Below are positions 53,009 to 61,264 of a stretch of DNA of 64,000 bases, piece by piece. Made by a program: the position numbers and the translations under genes. Under the pieces are notes generated by a model, which saw only the letters and a list, made by a program, of their open reading frames with translations, was not told the origin of the DNA and made no database searches. Numbering within the stretch: position 1 is the stretch's first letter; the number at the start of each line of letters is the position of its first letter. The stretch is from Roseateles_C aquae. Its GTDB lineage: Bacteria; Pseudomonadota; Gammaproteobacteria; Burkholderiales; Burkholderiaceae_C. The stretch is taken from positions 1 to 64,000 of the forward strand of contig NZ_JAVXZY010000004.1 of NCBI RefSeq assembly GCF_032337115.1. Direction: 5' to 3'.

Positions 53009-53941
53009 TCACTCGGCGTTCTTGTCGCCAGTCGCCGGCGCAGCATCGGCTTGCACCGTTGCTGCGGCCGGCGCCGCCTCGGCCCGCTGCTGCGGGCGTG
53101 GCCCGCGTGCCTGAGCGGCGTTCGTGCCCTGGCCACCGCGACCAGCACCTCGGCCGCCCTCCGGCCGCCGCCCTTGCCCGGTCTCCTGCCGCGCACCACC
53201 TTGGCCTTGCGGCCGGCCGCCACGTCCACGCTCGTCTCGGCGGCCATCACCACGAGGGCCTCGTGCATCGCCGCGGCGCGCCTCGGCAGGGCCTGGGCCA
53301 CGACGGCCCTCCTGGCGCTGCGGCATCTGCGCACGCTGCTGCTGCCAGACTTCGCGCTCGGCGCGGGCCTGAGCCAGCAAACCGTCCAGCGCTTCAGGCG
53401 CCACACCCTTGAGGGCGCAGAAATTGCTCAGCGTCAGCGTCGTCGTTTCAAAGGCCCGCAGCAGCTCGGCGCGGCTGCGCAGCTCGGCTTCCTCGGCCGC
53501 CTGGCGCTCCTGCGTCTTGGCGCGACGGCGCGTCAGCTCCTCGCGCGCCAGCTCGCGATGCTCCTCGCTCAGCTCACCAGCCGGCTGACCATCCAAATCG
53601 AAACGCTGCGTCGATTTGCTTACCGCGATCAGGTAGGAGGTCGCGCCGGTGTGCCGGCGCAAAAAGGCCGACAGCAGCTGCTTGCTGAACACGCCGGGCG
53701 CACGCGCCTGAATATCCGCTTGAATGCGCAGCTTCAGCGGCTTGGCCGGGCCAGCGAAAAGCGCCGGAAAACGCTTCTTCAGCTCTTGCGCGCATTCGGC
53801 CGGCGTTTGCACCGCCACGCTGGCTGCCGCCTCAGCGGCGGGCGGCGTTGCGACCGCGGGCTGCGCCTCCGCTGCCCCCTCAGGCAGAACCTCGGCGGGG
53901 CTGGCTTCGTGAGGCAGCGGCGACGTATTGGAATCGGACAT
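53009..53941 (-). CDS. ProQ/FinO-family RNA-binding protein with Arg/Gly-rich tail
   Basis: A 310-residue protein. Residues 1-55 are Ala/Pro/Glu-rich. Residues about 55-150 are the ProQ/FinO RNA chaperone domain (LKKRFPALFAGPAKPLKLRI, LSAFLRRHTGATSYL). A coiled charged region follows to about 215. Residues 215-300 are Arg/Gly/Gln-rich (RGDGRRDERGRGGRPQGQGG), likely disordered and RNA-binding. ProQ proteins bind structured small RNAs and mRNA 3' ends. The tail is long compared with E. coli ProQ. The start MSDSNTSPLPHEAS (53941) avoids an upstream, unrelated segment. Confidence 0.88.
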   Translation of the reverse strand: MSDSNTSPLPHEASPAEVLPEGAAEAQPAVATPPAAEAAASVAVQTPAECAQELKKRFPALFAGPAKPLKLRIQADIQARAPGVFSKQLLSAFLRRHTGATSYLIAVSKSTQRFDLDGQPAGELSEEHRELAREELTRRRAKTQERQAAEEAELRSRAELLRAFETTTLTLSNFCALKGVAPEALDGLLAQARAEREVWQQQRAQMPQRQEGRRGPGPAEARRGDARGPRGDGRRDERGRGGRPQGQGGARQETGQGRRPEGGRGAGRGGQGTNAAQARGPRPQQRAEAAPAAATVQADAAPATGDKNAE

Positions 53942-54039
53942 GGAAGCGCGTAGGAATCGAATCAAAACCCCGATTGTGCCAATGAAGCGCCGGCCGCCCG
54001 ATTGTTTCTGCACATCGGCCCTCCTCGCCTGTGCAGTGC

Positions 54040-55485
54040 TCAGCGCAGACTCAAGGTCTGACGACGCCATGCCGGATCAGCCCAGCGCTGGAACACGGGC
54101 AGCAAATCCGGGCTGGCGGCCTGCTTCTCGACGCTCAGATCGGCGCGTTTGATCGTCTCGAAGCTGCGCTTGAAACGGCTGCCACTGCGCGATTCCCGCA
54201 CCAGCAGCAGGCGCTCACCGCCTGGCACCCAGCCGGCAAACTCGGCATAGCCCAGGCCCGGACCCTCGCTGGACGGCGGCAGCACATCGAGGTGCCAGCC
54301 CGCTGCGGTCTGCTGCATCAGCCACAGCTCGCGCCAGCCGGCCAGCGGCTGCACGGCCAAGGCGACGGCGCGGCCATCGGGGCTGAACTGTGCCGAGTTG
54401 ACCCAGATGGCACCATAGCTGCAGGCGCTCAGCAGGGCAGCGCCCGGCACGCGCGCGCTGCTGTCGGTCAAGGCGAGGCAATGCTGGCCAGGTTTGGCGG
54501 GATCGGCCGGCAGTTCGGTGAGCTGCAAGCGGCTGTTGCTGGCCCCAGCGGCCGATTCGGCGGCCCAGCGCGAGGCCGCGACACGCAGCGCCGCCTCGCT
54601 GTAGTCGGCCCGATCGGCGTCGGCCAGTTCGGCCTTGTTCAGTGCCGTCAGCGCTTGCAGCGCGCGGCGCGCGGCCTCCGGTGCGCTGGCTTGCAGATCG
54701 CCGCGGATCTGGAACTGCTGCGCCAGCTCGGCCCAGAGACCCGCACGGCGCAGGCGAACGCGGTTGCGCTGCGTTTCGCTCACGGGCTGCAGATCCAGCT
54801 GATCAAGCAGCTCGGCCCGCGCCTGCAGCTGCGCCAGGCGCTCGTGCGGGCGCAAGGTGTCGGCCAGGCAGTCCGGGCGGCTCAAACCCAGCGCAGCACG
54901 CGCTCGCTGGGCGGCAGTGGCGCTCGGCATGGCCAGCACGCGGCGAAAGGCCTCACCGTCGTAACAAACACGCATCACGCCGTCCTGGCTCAGCGACTGC
55001 AGCTGCACGCCATAACCGGCGGCCACCTCGAGCTGCGCCGCCAGCTGAAGCTCGGCTGGCGTGCTGCCACTGCCCTGCGTGCGACTGGCGCGCTGCGCCA
55101 GTCGGTCGGCGATCTGGCCCAAGGCATCGAAGGGCTCGGCCGTCAATGCCGCGGCGGGCACTGCTTTCAAATAGGCCGCGGCATAGGCCAGGCCCAGAGC
55201 CTCGGCGCCCGGCTGCTCGCGCAGGAAACGCAGCACCGCCAGCAGTTCGGGCGCGGCCTCGGCCTGCAGCGAGACCGGGCGCAAGCCCGCGGCCAGCACA
55301 TAGCCGCCGCGCTCGCGGCGGTAGTCCCAGACCTCGACATGGTCCTGCCGCAGGCCACGCAACTCCAGCGACTCGCCCTGCGCCAGTTGCACCAGCACTG
55401 CTGAAGATTCACGCGGCGCCGCACGCAGTGCGAGTTGATCCTGGGCCACGATGGCCAGGGCCAAGGGCACAGCCAGCAGGCTCAT
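54040..55485 (-). CDS. Exported SH3-like protein of unknown function
   Basis: A 481-residue protein: short N-terminal signal or anchor (SLLAVPLALAIVAQD), then an SH3-like domain at about 18-70 (LALRAAPRESSAVLVQLAQG, YVLAAGLRPVSL), an alpha-helical middle to about 320 and a C-terminal region with a beta-propeller-like strand (SAQFSPDGRAVALAVQPL, GWRELWLMQQTAAGWHLDV). It overlaps the SPFH gene by 4 bp (ATGA) and is thus coupled to it. I do not recognise its function. Extracytoplasmic location is inferred. Confidence 0.68.
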   Translation of the reverse strand: MSLLAVPLALAIVAQDQLALRAAPRESSAVLVQLAQGESLELRGLRQDHVEVWDYRRERGGYVLAAGLRPVSLQAEAAPELLAVLRFLREQPGAEALGLAYAAAYLKAVPAAALTAEPFDALGQIADRLAQRASRTQGSGSTPAELQLAAQLEVAAGYGVQLQSLSQDGVMRVCYDGEAFRRVLAMPSATAAQRARAALGLSRPDCLADTLRPHERLAQLQARAELLDQLDLQPVSETQRNRVRLRRAGLWAELAQQFQIRGDLQASAPEAARRALQALTALNKAELADADRADYSEAALRVAASRWAAESAAGASNSRLQLTELPADPAKPGQHCLALTDSSARVPGAALLSACSYGAIWVNSAQFSPDGRAVALAVQPLAGWRELWLMQQTAAGWHLDVLPPSSEGPGLGYAEFAGWVPGGERLLLVRESRSGSRFKRSFETIKRADLSVEKQAASPDLLPVFQRWADPAWRRQTLSLR

Positions 55486-56762
55486 TGCTGTGCCTCCTCG
55501 GCCTTTTCAGCCTTGGCCGGCTCGACCGGCGCCGCTTGCTTGCCGAGCAAGCCGGCCGCAATGAAGCCCCCATCCGCCGAGGGTGGCGCGATGATGACCT
55601 GGATCTTGTCGGACAGCTTGTCGGCCAGTGCCTTCTGGATCAGCAGCGGATGCTTGCTGATCAAGGCGCCGTCACGGGCCATCTGCTCGCTGCTGGCCTG
55701 GGCCAGGCGCTGCACGCGGTAGACCTCGGCATCGGCCAGCTTCTGGCGCGAATCGGCCTCGCCGCTGGCCTCGATCCGGCGCGCCTGGGCGCTGCCCTCG
55801 GCGGTGCGAATGCGCGACTGCTTGTCGGCTTCGGCCTCCAGCGCACGCCGCTCGATCTGACGTTGCTTGAACGGCAGCACATGCTTCATCGCCTCTTCCT
55901 GCGCCCGGGCGGCGATGATCTGTTCCTGGGCCGAGGCTTCGGCCGCCTTGGCACGGCGCACGCCTTCGGCCTCAGCTTCGAGCGCGGTCTGGCGCACCTG
56001 CTTCTCCTTCAGCTCCAGCGTGAAACGCATCTTCTCGCTGCGCAACTCCTCGGCCAGCAAACCCTCCAGGCCATGGCGATAGTCGGCTGGCAGATCGACA
56101 TTGCCCATCTGCACGGCGCGCACCAGCACGCCTTCCGTGGCCAGGCGCTTCTTCAGCTCGGTTTCAATCTCGGCCTGGATCTCGGCCCGCTTGCTGGAAA
56201 AGATCTCGCGCACCGTGTAGCGGGCCATCACCCGATAGACCAAGCCCTGTACGGCCGGTTCCACCAACTCGCGGTCCACCTCCTGCGGCAGGGCGCGTGC
56301 CATCAGCGCACTGGGCTCCAGCGCATAGCGCACGCGCAGATCTACGCCCAAGGACAGGCCCTCCAAGGACTGGAATGGCGCCGCGCCGTCGGCCTTGGCC
56401 GCGTCGCGGGCCTGGTAGCTCTGATCACGCAATGAATAGCGATGCAGCTGATGCAAGCCAGGCAGCACCAGCACCGATCCCTGCTGAAAGGCCTGGCGGC
56501 TGCCGGTCAGCTGATTGCTGCGTATGCCCAGCTCGCCAGCTTCCAGGCCTTGAACGGGCGAATGTTCAAACAGCGCCCAAGCGAGCAAGGTCGTGGACCC
56601 GATCAAGAGCAGCGGCACCGAGGCACGCTTAAGCTGAGTGGGCCAGCGAGCTTCTGACTGAGGCGCAGCCCCTTCGTCGTCAGCAGCGACCGTGCGCTGG
56701 CGCATCGACCGGATCATGGCGCTCAAGCGCGCCGAAAGACGGTTGAGCCTGGGGGTGTTCAC
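55482..56762 (-). CDS. SPFH/Band-7 (prohibitin-like) membrane protein
   Basis: A 426-residue protein with one N-terminal transmembrane segment (SVPLLLIGSTTLLAWALF, about 35-52). An SPFH domain follows (about 60-220), then a long coiled-coil Ala/Glu/Arg-rich region (AEAEGVRRAKAAEASAQEQI and repeats, about 225-350) and a C-terminal disordered tail. The start is GTG at 56762 with AAGGAGA 7 nt upstream. SPFH proteins form membrane-associated rings regulating proteases or lipid domains. It is coupled by 4-bp overlap to the SH3-like protein downstream, a likely partner. Confidence 0.85.
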   Translation of the reverse strand: MNTPRLNRLSARLSAMIRSMRQRTVAADDEGAAPQSEARWPTQLKRASVPLLLIGSTTLLAWALFEHSPVQGLEAGELGIRSNQLTGSRQAFQQGSVLVLPGLHQLHRYSLRDQSYQARDAAKADGAAPFQSLEGLSLGVDLRVRYALEPSALMARALPQEVDRELVEPAVQGLVYRVMARYTVREIFSSKRAEIQAEIETELKKRLATEGVLVRAVQMGNVDLPADYRHGLEGLLAEELRSEKMRFTLELKEKQVRQTALEAEAEGVRRAKAAEASAQEQIIAARAQEEAMKHVLPFKQRQIERRALEAEADKQSRIRTAEGSAQARRIEASGEADSRQKLADAEVYRVQRLAQASSEQMARDGALISKHPLLIQKALADKLSDKIQVIIAPPSADGGFIAAGLLGKQAAPVEPAKAEKAEEAQQ

Positions 56763-56926
56763 GTCAAATTCTCCTTGCAGATCAGGCCTCGAGCGGCGTG
56801 CAGCCATTCTTCGTGGCCCTGCCCGGAGGGCTCAAGGCGAACGCCACCCCACTGCGCTCACAGCGCGGAAGAAAGCTTCACAGCCAGGCGCTGTCAGCAT
56901 GTCGATGCGCTCGTGATAATCGCGCC

Positions 56927-57640
56927 ATGAGTCTCCCGCCTGCACCGCGCTCCCAGCGATCACAAAGAGTGGCCATCATTGAGGACGACGCGCCGACCAG
57001 CGGCCAACTGCGCGACTGGATCGCCGCGGCACGGCCCGATCTGCAGATTGACCAATGGTTTGATCGCGACAGCGCCGAGGCCGCCCTGCAGCGCGAGCAG
57101 TACGCCTTGGTGGTGCTGGACATCGAGCTGGGCCGCGAACGCCACGCCGGCGTGGCCCTGATCAACAGCATCAACAAGCAGGGCCGCGGCACGCCAGTGC
57201 TGGTCGTCTCGGCGATGCCGGCCGCGGTCTATCGCAGCATCATGAAGGCGCTGGACGCCTGGGACTATCTGCAGAAGACCAGTTTCAGCGAGGCCGATTT
57301 CGTCGAGACCTTTCTCGACATCCTGCGCAACAGCAAGGCGGCACCTGCGCAAGAAACCAGCCTGTCGCTGGATCCGCTGCGCCAGACGCTGCCCAGCTGG
57401 CGCGGCCAGCGCATCAATCTGCCGCTGACGGCACAGCGCATCCTGGCCACCTTGCACGAGCGCCGCGGCCAGGTGGTGTCTTACGACGACTTGTTCTTGG
57501 TCATCAAGAGCGGGCGCAACCGGGACAATGTGCGCAAGCATGTCAGCACCATTCGCGAGGCGCTGCGCGAGGTCGACCCGGGCTTTGACGGCATCGAGAA
57601 CGTGCCAATGCGCGGCTTCCGCTGGACGCTCACGGCATGA
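56927..57640 (+). CDS. Two-component response regulator, winged-helix output
   Basis: A 237-residue regulator. The receiver has the acidic cluster IIEDDAPTSGQ, phospho-acceptor Asp65 (LVVLDIELG), Ser95 and Lys117 (DYLQKTSF). The C-terminal 95 residues are OmpR-type winged helix in outline (LPLTAQRILATLHERRGQVV, VRKHVSTIREALREV, NVPMRGFRWTL). It overlaps the sensor kinase by 4 bp. Target genes are unknown; a RiPP cluster begins 405 bp after the kinase. Confidence 0.9.
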   Translation: MSLPPAPRSQRSQRVAIIEDDAPTSGQLRDWIAAARPDLQIDQWFDRDSAEAALQREQYALVVLDIELGRERHAGVALINSINKQGRGTPVLVVSAMPAAVYRSIMKALDAWDYLQKTSFSEADFVETFLDILRNSKAAPAQETSLSLDPLRQTLPSWRGQRINLPLTAQRILATLHERRGQVVSYDDLFLVIKSGRNRDNVRKHVSTIREALREVDPGFDGIENVPMRGFRWTLTA

Positions 57641-59769
57641 GCCAAGGCCAGGCCAGGGCTGCCTGGCGTGGGGCGCTGCGTGAACGCTGGCGGCTGCGCC
57701 CGCCGCTGCGGCTGCGGCTGTTCTTCCGCGCCGCGTTTGCGCTGCTCAGCCTGGCCAGCGTGGCGCTGGCGCTGTCGATGCTGCGCGAAGAGAAGCAACT
57801 GGCGCTGCGCAGCTATGCCGATGGCCTGCACAAGAACCTGGCCCAGATCAGCGCCCGGTTGCGCCATCCTAGTGGCCAGCTCGCCCTGCTCAATCCGCAG
57901 CTGGGCCAGCAGGCGCTGCAGCCGGCCAACGGCCTGGCGCCGCTGTTGCTGCCCTTTGGCGCGATCGACTTTGATGACCGCGGCAAGGCCCAACAAGCGG
58001 TCGAGATGGCCGGCTGCGCGGTTCAGTATCCGCATGGCCAGCTCTGCGTGGCCGTTGGCAACAACCCGCTGGCGGGCGGCTTTGTCTATGTGGTCGGGCA
58101 ATTCGAGAGCGGCCCGCTGCAGCCCCGGCTGGGCGGCTCACTCGATTGGCCGCGCGCGCACCGCGCTCGCATCGAGCTCGATATGCGCGATCAGCGCTAT
58201 GTCTGGATCGCCCCTTTCGAGGGCTCGCCGGCAGAAGACGGCAAGCCTCAGGCCGGGCGGCTGACCGGCTTTGCCCTCCCCGCCAGCGGCGCTACGCCGT
58301 CCCGTCCCTTGCGTGATTTCCGCGGCTGGCTGTGGCAGGACGCCCGCTGTCTGGCGGCTGCGGAGGCTGAAGGCACTGGCACTGAGCGCTGCCGAAGGCG
58401 CAGCTTCTTCTCGGTGCGGCTGCCGGTCACGCTGCTGCAGGACGAGATCTTGTCCCGCCAGCCTGGCCATTGGCCGCCACGCGACCTGGCGCAGATGCGG
58501 TTGCGGCTGCAGATTCTTGCGCCGGGAGCGGGCGCACCGCTGTTCGACAGCGGCAACCCGGATGCGGTGGCGCCCTTCGCTCTCAGCGAGTTGCGCGCAC
58601 TGCTTTTGCCCGGAGAACAGCTCGGCCTGCGCCGTCTCGATGCCAAGCAAGACTTGTTAAGGCTGCAGGGCGAGCCCCCCGGTTCGGCCTCGGCGCCCGT
58701 CTGGTTGACTCGGCTGATCGACCGTTTGCCGCCTGAAGCCGCATCACCCTCGCTGCGTGCGACCGAATGGATAGACACGGCTTTCGGGCGTTATGAGATT
58801 GCGGTTCAGGGTAGCCAGGACAGTATCAACGCGTCGCTGGCGGCTGTCGCGCTGCGCAACGGCGCTTATGTGCTGACCATGCTGGTCGCCATCTTGCTGA
58901 CCTGGTTGGCCATCGAGTTGAGCATGATGCGCCGCATCGCCCTGCTGACGCGCCGTGCCGCCGCGTTGCGGCTGGGCGTGCGTGGCATGCAGGACGGTGA
59001 CGGCCCGCTGGCCATCGACCTGGCTGATCTGCGTGGCCGCGACGAGCTGGGCCTGCTGGGCGGTGTGCTCGATGATTTGCTCAAGCGCGTCAATGAAGAC
59101 CTGCGCCGCGCCCAGATCCGTGCCGAGCAGGAGAAGGACCAATGGCATGCAGTCGGCCACGAGATCATGTCGCCGCTGCAGTCGCTGATGGCCCTGCATG
59201 GTGACGCCTCCGACCCCAGCCACCGCTATATCTCGAGAATGCAACAGGCCGTGCGGGTGCTGTACGGCAGCGCCTCACCGTCAGAGGCGTTTCAGGCCAC
59301 CCAACTGCAGCTGGGCAGTCTGGATCTGAATGAGTTCCTCTCCCATGTCGCGGTCAATGCCCCGGCAGAGGGCATTGCGGACGTGAGCTATCGAGGTTCC
59401 GGCGAGCCGGCTCTGGCGCTGGTCGACGAGTTCGCGCTGGAGGATGTGCTGACGCATCTGCTGCGCAATGCGCAGCGCCATCGCGAACCAGGCAGCGCGA
59501 TCCAGCTGACGCTGATGGCCGAAGGCGAAAGCTGGTGCATCGCCGTCTTCAATCGAGGCCATGCGATCCCCGAAGATTTGCTCGAACGCATCTTCGAATA
59601 CGGCGTCCACGGCGCCGGACACGGCGAAGGCCAGCGCGGCCAGGGCCTCTTTGTGGCCAAGACCTATATGGCCAAGATGGGCGGCACGATCAGCGCGCAC
59701 AACGGTGATGGCGGTGTCTTGCTGCGCCTGCAGCTGCCGCGTAGCCTTGCCCAAGCCAACAGCCGATAA
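57637..59769 (+). CDS. Sensor histidine kinase
   Basis: A 710-residue membrane kinase. Transmembrane segment 1 is at about 25-48 (RAAFALLSLASVALALSML), a large periplasmic sensing region spans 50-405, and segment 2 is at about 408-434 (YVLTMLVAILLTWLAIELSM). A HAMP-like linker leads to His508 (HAVGHEIMSPLQSLMAL), the N-box THLLRNAQRHREPGSA and G-box GQRGQGLFVAKTYMAKMGG. The periplasmic part has no recognised domain. It is the partner of the overlapping response regulator. Confidence 0.92.
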   Translation: MSQGQARAAWRGALRERWRLRPPLRLRLFFRAAFALLSLASVALALSMLREEKQLALRSYADGLHKNLAQISARLRHPSGQLALLNPQLGQQALQPANGLAPLLLPFGAIDFDDRGKAQQAVEMAGCAVQYPHGQLCVAVGNNPLAGGFVYVVGQFESGPLQPRLGGSLDWPRAHRARIELDMRDQRYVWIAPFEGSPAEDGKPQAGRLTGFALPASGATPSRPLRDFRGWLWQDARCLAAAEAEGTGTERCRRRSFFSVRLPVTLLQDEILSRQPGHWPPRDLAQMRLRLQILAPGAGAPLFDSGNPDAVAPFALSELRALLLPGEQLGLRRLDAKQDLLRLQGEPPGSASAPVWLTRLIDRLPPEAASPSLRATEWIDTAFGRYEIAVQGSQDSINASLAAVALRNGAYVLTMLVAILLTWLAIELSMMRRIALLTRRAAALRLGVRGMQDGDGPLAIDLADLRGRDELGLLGGVLDDLLKRVNEDLRRAQIRAEQEKDQWHAVGHEIMSPLQSLMALHGDASDPSHRYISRMQQAVRVLYGSASPSEAFQATQLQLGSLDLNEFLSHVAVNAPAEGIADVSYRGSGEPALALVDEFALEDVLTHLLRNAQRHREPGSAIQLTLMAEGESWCIAVFNRGHAIPEDLLERIFEYGVHGAGHGEGQRGQGLFVAKTYMAKMGGTISAHNGDGGVLLRLQLPRSLAQANSR

Positions 59770-59782
59770 GTCCTTGCACTTT

Positions 59783-59803
59783 CATGTGGCGCCCTGCCAC
59801 ATG
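59783..59803 (+). terminator. Hairpin after the sensor kinase gene
   Basis: CATGTGGC and GCCACATG form a perfect 8-bp stem with a 5-nt loop, 13 bp after the kinase stop. There is no T-run, so termination would be weak or Rho-assisted. Confidence 0.45.
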
Positions 59804-59984
59804 CCCCTGCTTCACCGCGCCAAAGCCCGGTTTTGCAGACTTTGACAGGCAGCGACTCGCGCGTTGCAGCTTCTGACAGTAGTGGCCGGGAGGCCATTTC
59901 CAGACCATTGCATCCATTGAAATTCAAGACGCAGGAGTGCAAGGCAGGACGGTCGATTCACCAGCAGCAGCGCAGGTTTTGCAA

Positions 59985-59998
59985 GCAGATGCATCTGC
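59985..59998. promoter_or_regulatory. 14-bp perfect palindrome, operator candidate
   Basis: GCAGATGCATCTGC is perfectly symmetrical and lies 177 bp before the precursor start. It may bind a regulator of the peptide cluster. No evidence beyond symmetry and place. Confidence 0.35.
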
Positions 59999-60174
59999 GA
60001 ACAAGCCAGCAACGCCGCCGCTGATTGGCCCGCTCTCACGCTCACAGCCTCACACCGAGGAACCGAGCAGCCAGGCACACCGCGCGTCATGAGTCTCAAA
60101 GTGGTGCTTCTCCATCCGGCTCCGCGCAACACCCCAAGGATGGTTTTCTTACTTTCTATCTAAAGAGGTTTCTC

Positions 60175-60381
60175 ATGACTTTCAAAGACAAGACCGCCGA
60201 CGTCAGCTTCAACGACATCGATCTGGACAACGTTGATGTGGACGGCCTCGAGGTTGTCAGCCTGAAGGACGCCCTGGCTCTGCCCGAGACCGGCGCCTCC
60301 AGCGGCATCAGCTCGACCAACTCCTGCTCGAGCTGCGGCTCCTCGTCGACTTGTGGCAGCTGCGGCTCCAACACCAAGTAA
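60175..60381 (+). CDS. RiPP precursor peptide, thiopeptide/azole-peptide-like
   Basis: A 68-residue peptide. The leader (about 1-40) is acidic and Val/Leu/Asp-rich (FNDIDLDNVDVDGLEVVSL) and ends in DALALPETGAS. The core (from about residue 42) is almost only Ser, Thr, Cys and Gly, with two CxxC units (Cys51/Cys54 and Cys60/Cys63), eleven Ser and three Thr. Ser/Thr would be dehydrated by the LanB-type enzyme encoded downstream; Cys (and Ser) are candidates for azole formation. The leader end resembles remembered thiopeptide leaders (for example lactazole-type SL-x-D-x-ALPE-x-GAS). ATG at 60175 has AAAGAGG 5 nt upstream. Confidence 0.78.
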   Translation: MTFKDKTADVSFNDIDLDNVDVDGLEVVSLKDALALPETGASSGISSTNSCSSCGSSSTCGSCGSNTK

Positions 60382-60401
60382 GACCAGGGCCACTGCGCGG
60401 A

Positions 60402-60423
60402 CGCCTGCTGCACTGGGCAGGCG
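60402..60423 (+). other. Hairpin 1 between precursor and exporter genes
   Basis: A 7-bp stem (60402-60408 with 60417-60423) and an 8-nt loop, 20 bp after the precursor stop. It could limit read-through into the exporter genes or protect the precursor mRNA 3' end. Confidence 0.45.
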
Positions 60424-60433
60424 GCCGCTCTCA

Positions 60434-60451
60434 GGTCAGCCTCGGCTGACC
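60434..60451 (+). other. Hairpin 2 between precursor and exporter genes
   Basis: GGTCAGC and GCTGACC pair perfectly around a CTCG tetraloop, 30 bp before the exporter ATPase start. With hairpin 1 it makes a tandem structured spacer, typical of operons that need more precursor than enzyme. Confidence 0.5.
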
Positions 60452-60481
60452 CCTGAATACCCCAACGTTTGGAGACCGCTC

Positions 60482-61264
60482 GTGCGCGATACCCCAACCA
60501 GCAAGACCATTCGGCAGCTCAGCGCCGACCGGGACCAGACCCCCGCCATCGCCGTGCGCGGCGTCGTCAAGAGCTATGACGATGTGCGCGCCCTGCGCGG
60601 CATCAGCGTCGAGATCCGGCGCGGCGACACGGTTGCTCTGATCGGCCCGAACGGTGCCGGCAAGTCAACCTTTGTAGAAATCCTGATGGGCCTGCGTCGC
60701 CCCGACGCGGGCGAAGTCCACGTCCTGGGCCATGACGTGCTGGCCAACCCCAAGGCCCATGTCGACCGCATCGGCGTGCAGTTGCAGGAGTCGCGGCTGT
60801 TCCCCAAGCTGAGCGTCCGCGAGTACTTCAATTTCTTCTCGCAGGTCTTCCCGCGCCACGTCGACATCGCCGCGCTGTGCGAGCGTATGAGCCTGACGCC
60901 CTGCTTTGACAAACGCATCGGCGAACTCTCCGGCGGGCAGCGTCAGCGAGTGGCGCTGGCCCTTGCGCTGATCAACGACCCGGACATCGTCATTCTGGAC
61001 GAGCCCACCGTTGGCCTCGACCCCATCGTTCGCCGTGAGTTCTGGCGCCTGATCCGCCAGCTCGGTGACGAGGGCAAGACGGTGCTGTTCACCACGCACT
61101 ACATGGACGAGGCGCAGGCGCTCGCCGACACGGTGCTGATGATCTCCAACGGCCGCCTGGTCGCCCAGGGCAGCGCCCAACACATCATCGACACAGCCCA
61201 CAGCGGCAATCTCGACGATGCCTACACCCACTTCGCCACCCAAATCAGCCTGGAGGCCGCGTGA
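60482..61264 (+). CDS. ABC transporter ATP-binding protein, probable RiPP exporter or immunity
   Basis: A 260-residue ATPase: Walker A GPNGAGKSTF, signature LSGGQRQRVALALAL, Walker B DIVILDEPTVGLDP, H-loop TTHYMDEAQAL. It belongs to the ABC-2/drug-exporter class (CcmA-like). The start is GTG at 60482 with GGAG 7 nt upstream; a long in-frame extension to 60353 would overlap the precursor gene and is rejected. The stop overlaps the permease start (TGATG). Role in peptide export or self-protection is inferred from position. Confidence 0.9.
   Translation: MRDTPTSKTIRQLSADRDQTPAIAVRGVVKSYDDVRALRGISVEIRRGDTVALIGPNGAGKSTFVEILMGLRRPDAGEVHVLGHDVLANPKAHVDRIGVQLQESRLFPKLSVREYFNFFSQVFPRHVDIAALCERMSLTPCFDKRIGELSGGQRQRVALALALINDPDIVILDEPTVGLDPIVRREFWRLIRQLGDEGKTVLFTTHYMDEAQALADTVLMISNGRLVAQGSAQHIIDTAHSGNLDDAYTHFATQISLEAA

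Larger units (their letters stand above)
59770..60174. other. Leader region upstream of the RiPP precursor gene
   Basis: This 405-bp gap has no gene. It holds the CATGTGGC hairpin (59783-59803), a TTGACA at 59842 without a matching -10, the 14-bp palindrome at 59985-59998, and an AT-rich 5' leader with AAAGAGG as ribosome-binding site (60163-60169). The precursor promoter must be here, but I could not fix it. Confidence 0.4.

Noticed and set aside
59842..59870. TTGACA as promoter of the precursor gene
   Set aside because: No -10-like hexamer 16-18 bp downstream (TGCAGC is poor), and it is over 300 bp from the start codon.
60025..60174. 50-residue N-terminal extension of the RiPP precursor
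   Set aside because: Starts with TTG, no ribosome-binding site, basic composition unlike a leader. The ATG at 60175 has AAAGAGG upstream.
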